NCBI GenBank assembly: GCA_947627245.1
Contig: CANQVH010000044.1
Coordinates: forward strand, 1-32,053
Source of the DNA: an uncultured Lachnospiraceae bacterium
GTDB taxonomy: Bacteria; Bacillota; Clostridia; Lachnospirales; Lachnospiraceae
Direction: 5' to 3'
DNA length: 32,053 nt
In this document: positions 16,930 through 24,711 of the stretch, one piece after another
Layout of the letters: each line of letters starts with the position of its first letter
Position numbering within the stretch: position 1 is the stretch's first letter
Made by a program: the position numbers and the translations under genes
Notes under the pieces: model-generated
What the model was told of the DNA's origin: nothing
Seen by the model: only the letters and a program-made list of their open reading frames with translations
Databases searched by the model: none

Positions 16930-17816
16930 AAGAGTCAATTTCACTGAGATTTCTATATGGAACCGCCCCGGGAAGGCTGGCGCTTCGTCTGCTGGTGCAG
17001 CCGGGGGTGTCGAGGGTCGCGGGACGGTTTCTCTCGTCGCGCGCGTCCGCGTGGATCGTGCCCTGCTACATTCGGAGGCACGGGATCGATCTGAACGGCG
17101 TGGAGATACCTGCAGGCGGCTTCCCGTCGTTTAACGCGTTTTTCACACGGAGGAGACGAAATGCGTTCGCAGGCGCTGCGTCCGGGTCAAAAAATCCGGA
17201 AAAATCCGCCGCTTCGTCTGCCGACTGTCTGCTCAGCCCGTGCGACGGTTTTCTGACGCCGATCCCGGTCAAAAGCGGCACGGTGTTTGATATCAAGCAC
17301 ACGCGGTTTTCCTTGGAGGATCTGTTGCAGGACAAGGCGCTTGCCGCGTGTTTTCGGGACGGGCTGGCGCTCGTCTTCCGTCTGACGCCCGCGAACTATC
17401 ACCACTATTGCTATGCGGCGGACGGAACCGTGCTGCGCCATAAAAAAATAGCCGGGAAGCTGCACTGCGTCCGGCCGATCGCGCTGCGGGAAATTCCCGT
17501 GTTTGCGCAGAACAGCAGGGAATATCAGGTCATGCGTACCAAGAGATTCGGGATGGCGGTGCAGATGGAGATCGGAGCTCTGCTCGTCGGCAGGATCCGC
17601 AACGAGCGCCTGACGATGGAGACAAACCATGTCCATGCGCGGGAAGAGAAAGGCTATTTCGAGTTCGGAGGCTCGACGATCCTTCTGCTGCTGGAAAAGG
17701 ACGCGGTGCGTATCCGCGAAGAACTGTATGGGCACAAAAACGCGGACGGGGAGATCCCGGTGCGCGCGGGAGAGGAGATTGCAGACGCCTGCGGGGCTCA
17801 CAGCAGATCGAAGTAA
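16926..17816 (+). CDS. psd: Phosphatidylserine decarboxylase proenzyme
   Basis: 296 residues. The self-cleavage motif GGST (FEFGGSTILLL, near residue 252) supplies the Ser that becomes the pyruvoyl group, in place of the common LGST. The TPANYHHYCY segment carries the conserved His pair, and SPCDG the Asp of the triad. It converts phosphatidylserine to phosphatidylethanolamine on the membrane. The start is the ATG in the ATGA overlap with the pssA stop, with GGGATGGG 7 bases upstream. An Ala/Ser-rich insertion (about 80-97) is unusual. Its stop codon lies inside the end of the convergent phosphate transporter gene. Confidence 0.92.
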   Translation: MKESISLRFLYGTAPGRLALRLLVQPGVSRVAGRFLSSRASAWIVPCYIRRHGIDLNGVEIPAGGFPSFNAFFTRRRRNAFAGAASGSKNPEKSAASSADCLLSPCDGFLTPIPVKSGTVFDIKHTRFSLEDLLQDKALAACFRDGLALVFRLTPANYHHYCYAADGTVLRHKKIAGKLHCVRPIALREIPVFAQNSREYQVMRTKRFGMAVQMEIGALLVGRIRNERLTMETNHVHAREEKGYFEFGGSTILLLLEKDAVRIREELYGHKNADGEIPVRAGEEIADACGAHSRSK

Positions 17817-19582
17817 TGATCGTGCGCCTCTTGATACTCCCGATTGAATTTTGCGTCGCGCCCTGAGTGCAGCACGGAGATGTAGTCGTGTACCTGATGC
17901 ATGATCTCCGGGCTTGTCCGCGCGATCGTCGCCACGCCGATGTTTGAACAGATGTCGGAGATGCGCTCGATCTCGGTGAGCAGGTTCAGAAATTCCGTGC
18001 CCGCGAAGATCGAACATTTTCCGGCGCGCAGACGCTCGATGTGATGATCCTTTAACGTGCTTACCATATCGTCGACCACTTCTTCCAGCGGCTCGATGTG
18101 CCGGGCCGCCGCGACGTCGCGCTTCTTGAATGTCTCGTCGCTGTAGTTCAGGATCTTTTCAAGAAGCTCTCTCAGCACCTTCAGCTCCGCCATCGCGGCG
18201 TCCGAGAACGAGGCGTCGTGCTCGTGCAGATCGGTGGCAATTTCCTCGATGTTCATCGCGTGGTCGCTCAGGCGCTCGAATTCCGTCGCCACGGAGTAGT
18301 AGTGATTCATGATCTCCAGATGATTCTGCGCCGTGATGTGGGCGGAGATCTGGATCAGGTAATTGCTGATCCGGTCGTTCATGCTGTCTATGTAATCTTC
18401 GTCCTCGATGATCTTCGCGGCGGCCTTTTCGTCATAGTGGGTAATCAGCTCGAACGCGCGGTCGATGCTCTTGCGCGCCAGCTCGTACATCACGAGGAGC
18501 GCGTCGTAGCAGCGCCCGAAAGCAAGCGCGGGCGTGCTGAAGAAGACCGGGCTGAGCGCGTCCAGAAGCTCGTCGTACTTGCCGGTCTCGGAGGGAATAT
18601 CCTTCACCAGCCGGTGGCTCTGCTTCTCGTAGAGCCCGAGCGTCGGGAACAGCAGGATCGCGCAGGCGAGGTTGAAGATCGTGTTCATGTTCGCGATGCC
18701 GCCGGAGTACATGACGCGATTCCAGAGGCCGTCGAGCAGACCGAGCCGGTGAATGATCGTGACCGTCGCCAGAATCAGGACGGATTTTCCGAGGTTGTAC
18801 AGGATATTGACGATACCGACGCGCTTGGCCTCCGGCTTTGCGCCGATATTACAGACGATGGCGGTCGTCACGCAGTCGCCCAGATAGACGCCGACCAAGA
18901 CGGCGTAGGTCGCGCTGAACGTGAGCAGGCCGGAGGTGGAAAACGCCTGCAGGATACCAATCGTCGCGGACGAGCTCTGCAGGACGAAAGCGACTCCGGC
19001 GCCGATCAGATAGCCGAGGAACGGGTTGTCCCCGAGGCTCGAGAACAGATGCTCGATGATCCCGCCCTCGGTGAGCGTGCTGACCGCGTCGGTCATGCTC
19101 ATCAGGCCGGAAAACAGGATGCCGAAGCCGATGACGATCTGGCCGACCTTGCTTGAGCTCTTGCTCTTCCGGCCCATGATGATGACGATACCGACGATCA
19201 GGGCGAGCGGAGCCAGTGTGGACGGCTTGAAAAACTGCAGGAAGGACGTGCCGGACGCGTCCAGATCGAGAAGACGGATGATCTGGCCGGTGACGGTCGT
19301 GCCGACATTCGCGCCGACGATGATGCCGAGCGACTGGTGCAGGGAGATGATCCCGGCGCCGACCAGTCCGGACGTGATGACGATGGTCGCCGTGGAGGAC
19401 TGGATCAGAGCCGTCATCCCGAGACCGAGAAGAAATGCCTTGACCGGCGTGTTCGTGAGCTTTTCCAGCGCCGTCTTCAGTGTGCCGGAGGAGCTTTCCT
19501 TCAGGCCGTCTCCCATGATCCGCATTCCGTACAGGAACATGGCGAGTCCGCCCAGCAGCGTAATGATATCGAATACGTTCAT
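17798..19582 (-). CDS. Na+/phosphate cotransporter with C-terminal PhoU-like domain
   Basis: 594 residues. The two inverted Na/Pi-cotransporter repeats carry QSS motifs (LIQSSTATIVITSGLV and VLQSSSATIGILQAFS), with about nine membrane spans in the first 310 residues. The C-terminal 250 residues are helical and PhoU-like, typical of bacterial NptA/YjbB proteins that move phosphate, often outward. Its last 19 bases overlap the end of psd on the other strand, so the two transcripts must run into each other. The leader has TTTACA repeats in 11-base register that resemble a Pho box. Confidence 0.92.
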   Translation of the reverse strand: MNVFDIITLLGGLAMFLYGMRIMGDGLKESSSGTLKTALEKLTNTPVKAFLLGLGMTALIQSSTATIVITSGLVGAGIISLHQSLGIIVGANVGTTVTGQIIRLLDLDASGTSFLQFFKPSTLAPLALIVGIVIIMGRKSKSSSKVGQIVIGFGILFSGLMSMTDAVSTLTEGGIIEHLFSSLGDNPFLGYLIGAGVAFVLQSSSATIGILQAFSTSGLLTFSATYAVLVGVYLGDCVTTAIVCNIGAKPEAKRVGIVNILYNLGKSVLILATVTIIHRLGLLDGLWNRVMYSGGIANMNTIFNLACAILLFPTLGLYEKQSHRLVKDIPSETGKYDELLDALSPVFFSTPALAFGRCYDALLVMYELARKSIDRAFELITHYDEKAAAKIIEDEDYIDSMNDRISNYLIQISAHITAQNHLEIMNHYYSVATEFERLSDHAMNIEEIATDLHEHDASFSDAAMAELKVLRELLEKILNYSDETFKKRDVAAARHIEPLEEVVDDMVSTLKDHHIERLRAGKCSIFAGTEFLNLLTEIERISDICSNIGVATIARTSPEIMHQVHDYISVLHSGRDAKFNREYQEAHDHYFDLL

Positions 19583-19603
19583 CTCTTTTTCACCTGTATC
19601 TTC

Positions 19604-19635
19604 AAACTTTACACAATTTTTTCATAAACTTTACA
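19604..19635. promoter_or_regulatory. Pho-box-like direct repeat before the phosphate transporter
   Basis: AAACTTTACA occurs at 19604-19613 and 19626-19635, exactly 22 bases (two helical turns) apart, with a degenerate TTTTTC in the middle register. PhoP/PhoB sites consist of short direct repeats every 11 bases. Orientation and position (22-53 bases before the start codon) leave open whether it activates or represses. Confidence 0.4.
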
Positions 19636-19649
19636 TGCCATACATACCA

Positions 19650-19678
19650 TATTTACCAGAACTGCGCGTGTTTTGCAA
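19650..19678 (-). promoter_or_regulatory. Possible promoter of the Na/phosphate cotransporter
   Basis: On the minus strand: TTGCAA (19678-19673), 17 bases, TAAATA (19655-19650). Confidence 0.45.
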
Positions 19679-19696
19679 GAGTTTTTTCAGTTTGTG

Positions 19697-19725
19697 TTGG
19701 TAATGCCCCGGAAGTGTGATATAGT
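19697..19725 (+). promoter_or_regulatory. Promoter of the beta-galactosidase gene
   Basis: TTGGTA (19697-19702), 17 bases, TATAGT (19720-19725), ending 44 bases before the ATG. Confidence 0.6.
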
Positions 19726-19769
19726 AGCGGAAGAAAGGTTCAAAAAAGCAACGGAACGGGAGGAAGCGT

Positions 19770-21815
19770 ATGCAGAGATATATGTGGCCTGAAATGACGA
19801 TGGGCGTTTGCTATTATCCGGAGCACTGGCCCCGCGTGCTCTGGGAGAGCGATCTTGACCGCATGAAGGAGGCGGGGATCTCGATGATTCGGATCGCGGA
19901 GTTTGCGTGGAGCAAATTCGAGCCCGAGGAGGGCGTATTTACCTTCGCGTTTTTTGACGAGTTTCTGGAGCTTTGCGGGAAAAAAGGCATGAAGGTGATC
20001 CTTGGGACGCCGACAGCTACGCCTCCGGCATGGCTGACACAGAACTATCCGGAGGTGCTGAACTGCACGATGGAGGGCGTCCCGTACCGGCACGGCGGGC
20101 GGCGACATTACAACTACAATGCGCCGAAATACCGGGAGCTCTGTGCGCGGATCGTGGAAGAACTCGCGCGGCACTACGGGCAGCATCCGGCGGTCGCGGG
20201 CTGGCAGATCGACAATGAGCTCAACTGCGAGATCTGCGAATTCTACTCGGAGGCGGATGCGGAGGCGTTTCGCATATTTTTGCGGGAAAAATACAGAACG
20301 CTCGACGGACTGAACGAGGCGTGGGGGACGGTCTTCTGGAATCAGACCTATACGGACTGGTCGCAGGTGGACGTGCCGCGGCAGGTGGCGAATCAGGGCT
20401 GGAATCCGCACATGCGGCTGGATTATTACCGCTTCATCTCGCACAGTGCGCGCGCTTTTTGCAAAATGCAGTCGGAAATTTTGGAGAAATACAAGAAGCC
20501 GGGCGACTTCATCACGACGAACGGGATTTTCGGGAATCTGGACAACCATCAGATGATGGAGGAAAGCCTGAATACCTATATGTATGATTCCTATCCGAGC
20601 TTTGCGTTCGGGTTGGATCGGAGTCCGCGGGAGTCGGACGACCTGAACGACCGGAAATGGACGCGGAATCTGATCGAGACGCGCTCAGTCTGTCCGCATT
20701 TCGGCATCATGGAGCAGCAGTCCGGGGCGAACGGCTGGGCGACGCGGATGGAGGGGCCTGCGCCGCGGCCGGGGCAACTGACGCTGTGGGCGATGCAAAG
20801 CGTCGCGCAGGGAGCGGATCTGATCTCATTTTTCCGATGGCGGACGTGTACGTTCGGCACGGAGATGTACTGGCACGGGATACTGGACTATGACAATCGC
20901 GACAACCGCAAGCTGGCCGAGGTGAAGGATTTCTACGGAAAGCTCCGGACGCTGGCTCCGCTGTGCGGCGCGGAAAATATCGCGGCCTTTGGTCTTCTGA
21001 AGGATTATGACAATGTGTGGGACGCGCAGGCGGATGTCTGGCACGAGCGCATTGCGTGGAAGAGCGAGAGCGAGATCTTCTGCGCCTCGGAGCTTTGCCA
21101 CACGCCGTATGATATCATCTATGTGCGGGAAGGATTGACCTTGGATGCGCTTCGGAAATATCCGGTGCTGTTTTATCCGCATCCGATGCTCATGGACGAG
21201 GAGCGGGCGGCGCTGTTGAAGCAGTACGTCGAGGAGGGCGGCACGCTGATCCTCGGCTGCCGCGCCGGGACAAAGGACATGCAGGGCAGATTCGTCATGC
21301 TGCCGCAGCCGGGACTTCTGCGGGAGCTGACCGGGACGGACGTGCGGGACTTTACCTTCACGAGTCCGAACGAGGACGCGGTAAAGATGGACTGGGACGG
21401 GCAGGAGCTGGAGGCGCCGGTGTTCAACGATATTCTGGAGCCGCTTGCGGGAACGAAGGTGCTGGCATGCTACCGGAACAGTTATTATGCGGGGAAAGCC
21501 TCGATGACGGAGCGAAGGCTGGGAGCGGGCCGCACAATCCACTACGGCGGCGCGTTTAGCCGGGAGCTTGCAGAGGAGCTGTTTCGCTATACCGGGATCT
21601 ATGAGCCGTTTTCGTCGGAGCTCGAGGCGCCGCGGGACGTGCAGATCGTTTGGCGCGAAAAGGACGGGAGACGGTACTGCTTCGTGCTTAACTTTATGGA
21701 CGCAAAGCGCGAGATCAGGCTGAAGCGCCCGATGCGGCTGCTGTACACAGGAGAGCGCTGCGACGGCACGCAGACGTTGCCGCCGTTCGGGACGGCGGTG
21801 TACGAGGTCGGATGA
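19770..21815 (+). CDS. GH42 beta-galactosidase
   Basis: 681 residues, the normal GH42 length. The N-terminal TIM barrel starts with MGVCYYPEHWP. The acid/base is Glu150 in WQIDNELN and the nucleophile is Glu315 in GIMEQQSG. A trimerisation/Rossmann-like domain (about 385-610) and a small beta domain follow. There is no signal peptide, so it acts on imported galactosides, typically galacto-oligosaccharides or pectic galactan fragments rather than lactose. GGGAGGA precedes the ATG. It is a single gene facing pdxR. The final 30 bases and 13 bases of downstream sequence are repeated about 2.3 more times after the stop. Confidence 0.95.
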   Translation: MQRYMWPEMTMGVCYYPEHWPRVLWESDLDRMKEAGISMIRIAEFAWSKFEPEEGVFTFAFFDEFLELCGKKGMKVILGTPTATPPAWLTQNYPEVLNCTMEGVPYRHGGRRHYNYNAPKYRELCARIVEELARHYGQHPAVAGWQIDNELNCEICEFYSEADAEAFRIFLREKYRTLDGLNEAWGTVFWNQTYTDWSQVDVPRQVANQGWNPHMRLDYYRFISHSARAFCKMQSEILEKYKKPGDFITTNGIFGNLDNHQMMEESLNTYMYDSYPSFAFGLDRSPRESDDLNDRKWTRNLIETRSVCPHFGIMEQQSGANGWATRMEGPAPRPGQLTLWAMQSVAQGADLISFFRWRTCTFGTEMYWHGILDYDNRDNRKLAEVKDFYGKLRTLAPLCGAENIAAFGLLKDYDNVWDAQADVWHERIAWKSESEIFCASELCHTPYDIIYVREGLTLDALRKYPVLFYPHPMLMDEERAALLKQYVEEGGTLILGCRAGTKDMQGRFVMLPQPGLLRELTGTDVRDFTFTSPNEDAVKMDWDGQELEAPVFNDILEPLAGTKVLACYRNSYYAGKASMTERRLGAGRTIHYGGAFSRELAEELFRYTGIYEPFSSELEAPRDVQIVWREKDGRRYCFVLNFMDAKREIRLKRPMRLLYTGERCDGTQTLPPFGTAVYEVG

Positions 21816-21926
21816 ACCTGCGCGGCCGTTTGGGACAGCGGTATACGAGGTCGGATGAGCCTGCGTCGCTGTTTGAGATAGCGGTGTACGAGGTCGAATG
21901 AACCTGCGCGACGCTTGGGACAGACC
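21786..21926 (+). repeat. 43-base tandem repeat built from the end of the beta-galactosidase gene
   Basis: Copies start at 21786, 21829 and 21872, with a short fourth copy at 21915. Copy 1 still encodes F-G-T-A-V-Y-E-V-G-stop with three silent changes; copy 2 gives F-E-I-A-V-Y-E-V-E-stop. The unit is not a multiple of three, so only the first copy is in the gene. Confidence 0.9.
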
Positions 21927-21938
21927 ATGCGAAGAAAG

Positions 21939-21969
21939 ACCGCCGGACAGTCTAGGATTGTTCGGCGGT
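21939..21969. terminator. Bidirectional terminator between beta-galactosidase and pdxR
   Basis: Eleven bases at 21939-21949 pair with 21959-21969 (one G-T pair). On the minus strand the stem is followed by CTTTCTT. The pdxR stop codon lies in the loop and stem, so the end of pdxR is part of its own terminator. Confidence 0.7.
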
Positions 21970-23553
21970 TTGTGACGTCTCGGCTTCGGTATTCTCATTG
22001 AGAATATCACACAGGATCCGGATCGCTTCGTCGATCTGCTCTTCGGGAAGGGCGGAGTAGTTGACGATGAAGCGGTGCTCGATCCCCGGTGCGAGCTGCG
22101 CGTAGAAGCCGGAGAGCGCGGCGATCCGAAGCCCTTTTTGCAGCGCGCGTTCACAGACCTCTGCGTCGGACAGCGCGGTCTGAAGCTCCAGAATGAAGTG
22201 CAGGCCGGAGTTTTCCTCGCGGATGGCCGCGAACGGAGCCAGTTCGCTTCGGCGTATCCGGTCGATCAGCATGTCCCGCTTCTTGTGATAGTAGCTGCGC
22301 ATGCGGTTGAGGTGCTTCTCGAAGGAGCCGTTCTCGATAAAATGCGCGAGCGTGTACTGCTCAAAGTTGGACACGGTGCAGGAGTAGAACGACAGCTCCC
22401 GATAAAAACGGTCGGCAAGGTGTCGCGGCAGGATCATATAGCTGATCCGGACGGTGGAAGCCAGCGTCTTGGTAAAGGTGTTGATGTAGATGACCTTCTC
22501 GGACAGGTCGATGCTCTGCATGGCGGGGATCGGATTTCCGGACATGCGGAATTCGCTGTCGTAGTCGTCCTCGATGATGTAGCGGTCCTCCGCGCGGGCG
22601 GCCCAGCCGAGCAGTTCATACCTGCGGCTGATCGGCGTGACGAGTCCGGTGGGAAAGTGATGCGAGGGCGAGAGGTGGAGCACATCGGCCCCGGACGCTT
22701 CGAGGGCCGGGACGCAGACGCCGCTTGCGTCCAGCGGAATGTGGCAGCAGGCTACACGATGCTTTCCGTAGATGCGGGCAATTTTTCGGTAGCCCGGATC
22801 CTCGACGGCATAGGTCTTGTCGAAGCCGAGCAGTTGAATCAGCAGACTGTAGAGATATTCGGTCCCGGCGCCCATGATGATCTGCTCCGGGGTGACGATG
22901 ATGCCGCGGAAATCCCTCAGGTGCCGGACGATGGCGCGCCGAAGCTTCATGACGCCCCCGCAGGGCGGATTTGTGACGAGCTCCTGCCTGCTTTCGTTCA
23001 GGACCTCGCGCGCGAGCTTCGCCCAGATGGAGAACGGAAAATTCCGGATGTCGGTCCGGTTGCCGGTCAGGTCAATGCAAGGAGCGGGGTGGCCTGCTAC
23101 GCCTGCTGAACCCGGCAGACGGGCCGCGTCGGGCAAAGATTGGGCTGTGCTGCTTTGGCCGAAGGCTGCGTCGGATAAGGACCGGGCTGTGCCGCTTTGC
23201 CTGAAGGCTGTGCCAGACAAAGACCGGACTGAGCTGTTTTGGTCGAAGGCTGCGCCAGACAAAGACCGAGCCGGGGTGCTTTGGCCGAAGGCCGCGCATG
23301 GCGGGAGCGCGCTGATATCGGAGACGAAAAATCCCTTCTTCGGAACAGAATACAAATAGCCCTCGGAGATGAGCTGGGCGTAGGCGTTTTCCACGGTGAT
23401 GACGCTTATGCCCAGATTTTTTGCGAAGCTGCGCTTGGAGGGAAGCTTTTCCCCGGCGCGCAGATTGCGCGAAAGTATGTCGTTTTTGATGCATTTGTAC
23501 AGATGCTGGTACAGAGAATCTGACCCTGTATCGGAAAAGGAATACGTGAGCAT
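21952..23553 (-). CDS. pdxR: MocR/GntR-type regulator of pyridoxal phosphate synthesis
   Basis: 533 residues. The N-terminal GntR winged helix (about 1-75) has SKRSFAKNLGISVITVENAYAQL. A linker follows, then a fold-type-I aminotransferase domain (about 165-520) with the PLP-binding lysine in NTFTKTLAST. Such proteins sense PLP and activate pdxST, which is divergent here. I chose the ATG at 23553 with GAGGTG 9 bases upstream; in-frame sequence upstream is intergenic and overlaps pdxS. The linker holds four 14-residue tandem repeats of the type A-A-F-G-Q-S-x-x-A-R-S-L-S-G/D, much longer than the usual 20-50 residue MocR linker. Confidence 0.9.
   Translation of the reverse strand: MLTYSFSDTGSDSLYQHLYKCIKNDILSRNLRAGEKLPSKRSFAKNLGISVITVENAYAQLISEGYLYSVPKKGFFVSDISALPPCAAFGQSTPARSLSGAAFDQNSSVRSLSGTAFRQSGTARSLSDAAFGQSSTAQSLPDAARLPGSAGVAGHPAPCIDLTGNRTDIRNFPFSIWAKLAREVLNESRQELVTNPPCGGVMKLRRAIVRHLRDFRGIIVTPEQIIMGAGTEYLYSLLIQLLGFDKTYAVEDPGYRKIARIYGKHRVACCHIPLDASGVCVPALEASGADVLHLSPSHHFPTGLVTPISRRYELLGWAARAEDRYIIEDDYDSEFRMSGNPIPAMQSIDLSEKVIYINTFTKTLASTVRISYMILPRHLADRFYRELSFYSCTVSNFEQYTLAHFIENGSFEKHLNRMRSYYHKKRDMLIDRIRRSELAPFAAIREENSGLHFILELQTALSDAEVCERALQKGLRIAALSGFYAQLAPGIEHRFIVNYSALPEEQIDEAIRILCDILNENTEAETSQTAEQS
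23119..23300 (-). repeat. 42-base tandem repeat in the pdxR linker
   Basis: Full units at 23152-23193, 23194-23235 and 23236-23277 are flanked by partial units. They are in frame (14 residues). Units 1 and 2 differ at ten positions, eight of them transitions. Confidence 0.9.
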
Positions 23554-23587
23554 TCGGACGGACACCTCGATTCTGAACTTATTAAAA

Positions 23588-23613
23588 ATATTCAAATTGG
23601 ATATTTTAAAATA
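23588..23613. promoter_or_regulatory. Candidate PdxR operator between pdxR and pdxS
   Basis: ATATTCAAATTGGATAT (23588-23604) is a 17-base pseudo-palindrome with one mismatched pair. It is overlapped by the perfect palindrome TATTTTAAAATA (23602-23613). They lie just upstream of and over the -35 position of pdxS. Confidence 0.5.
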
Positions 23614-23625
23614 GTCAGATATCAT

Positions 23626-23631
23626 TATAAT
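23626..23631 (+). promoter_or_regulatory. pdxS -10 element
   Basis: TATAAT with no good -35 at 17 bases (ATTTTA at 23603-23608). This fits a promoter that needs an activator such as PdxR. The leader to the ATG is about 97 bases. Confidence 0.55.
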
Positions 23632-23734
23632 AGCAGACGTCGGTTCTGTAAAGAGGGAACAGACGAATTCGTTTGCTTGACCCTGATGGGGAGGCTGACA
23701 GCGAACGGATGGAAGAAAAAGGAGGAGTGCAGAG

Positions 23735-24622
23735 ATGGAAAACCAGACAAAGAAAACAAGATATGAGTTGAACAAGGAGCTGGCGCAGATGCTCAAGGGC
23801 GGCGTGATCATGGATGTGACGACGCCGGAGCAGGCGCAGATCGCGCAGGAGGCCGGAGCGTGCGCGGTCATGGCGTTGGAGAGGATCCCGGCGGATATCC
23901 GCGCGGCCGGAGGAGTTTCCCGGATGAGCGACCCGGCGATGATCAGAGGGATTCAGGAGGCCGTCTCGATCCCGGTCATGGCGAAGTGCCGAATCGGCCA
24001 TTTTGCGGAGGCGCAGATCCTTGAGGCGATCGAGATCGACTACATTGACGAGAGCGAGGTGCTTTCCCCGGCGGACGACGTCTATCATATCGATAAGACG
24101 CAGTTCAAGGTGCCGTTTGTCTGCGGAGCGCGCGATCTCGGCGAGGCGCTGCGCAGGATCGGGGAGGGCGCGTCGATGATCCGCACAAAGGGCGAGCCGG
24201 GCACGGGCGATGTGATTCAGGCGGTGCGGCACATGCGGCAGATGAACCGGGAGATCGCGCGGGTCCGTTCGATGCGGGAGGATGAGCTGTTCGAGTGCGC
24301 GAAGGAACTGCAGGTCCCGTACGAGCTGGTGAAATACGTACACGAGAACGGCAGGCTTCCGGTCGTGAATTTCGCGGCGGGCGGCGTGGCGACCCCTGCG
24401 GACGCGGCGCTGATGATGCAGCTCGGCGCGGAGGGCGTGTTCGTCGGCTCCGGCATCTTCAAGTCGGGCGATCCGCAGAAGCGCGCGGCGGCGATCGTCA
24501 AGGCGGTCACGAACTACAAAGACGCGAAGCTGCTGGCAGAGCTCTCGGAGAATCTGGGCGAGGCGATGGTCGGGATCAACGAGCAGGAGATCGCGCTTCT
24601 GATGGCAGAGCGGGGAAAATGA
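23735..24622 (+). CDS. pdxS: Pyridoxal 5'-phosphate synthase, synthase subunit
   Basis: 295 residues, the standard length of this highly conserved (beta/alpha)8 enzyme. It condenses ribose 5-phosphate, glyceraldehyde 3-phosphate and ammonia to PLP. Lys84 in MAKCRIGH is the first Schiff-base lysine, and TKGEPGTG carries the second and the phosphate site. SD GGAGGAG lies 7 bases before the ATG. It forms a 12+12 complex with PdxT, whose gene follows after 89 bases. It is divergent from pdxR. Confidence 0.98.
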   Translation: MENQTKKTRYELNKELAQMLKGGVIMDVTTPEQAQIAQEAGACAVMALERIPADIRAAGGVSRMSDPAMIRGIQEAVSIPVMAKCRIGHFAEAQILEAIEIDYIDESEVLSPADDVYHIDKTQFKVPFVCGARDLGEALRRIGEGASMIRTKGEPGTGDVIQAVRHMRQMNREIARVRSMREDELFECAKELQVPYELVKYVHENGRLPVVNFAAGGVATPADAALMMQLGAEGVFVGSGIFKSGDPQKRAAAIVKAVTNYKDAKLLAELSENLGEAMVGINEQEIALLMAERGK

Positions 24623-24711
24623 AAAAGAGGCGGATAAAACGAATGTGGGTGTTTTGCGGTCATGATGTCCGGAAAACATGCGACAATGAATGAAAGCAGG
24701 AGGACACTGGA

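Noticed and set aside
14749-23300. Diversity-generating retroelement as the cause of the diverged repeats
   Set aside because: No reverse transcriptase or template repeat is present, and the changes are transitions at all bases rather than at adenines.
23632-23734. Riboswitch in the pdxS leader
   Set aside because: Only a weak TCTGT/ACAGA pairing is seen and no known aptamer core; PdxR control is a better explanation.
23554-23871. Upstream extension of pdxR to 639 residues
   Set aside because: It would cover the divergent promoter region and the pdxS start, and lacks the family's N-terminus.
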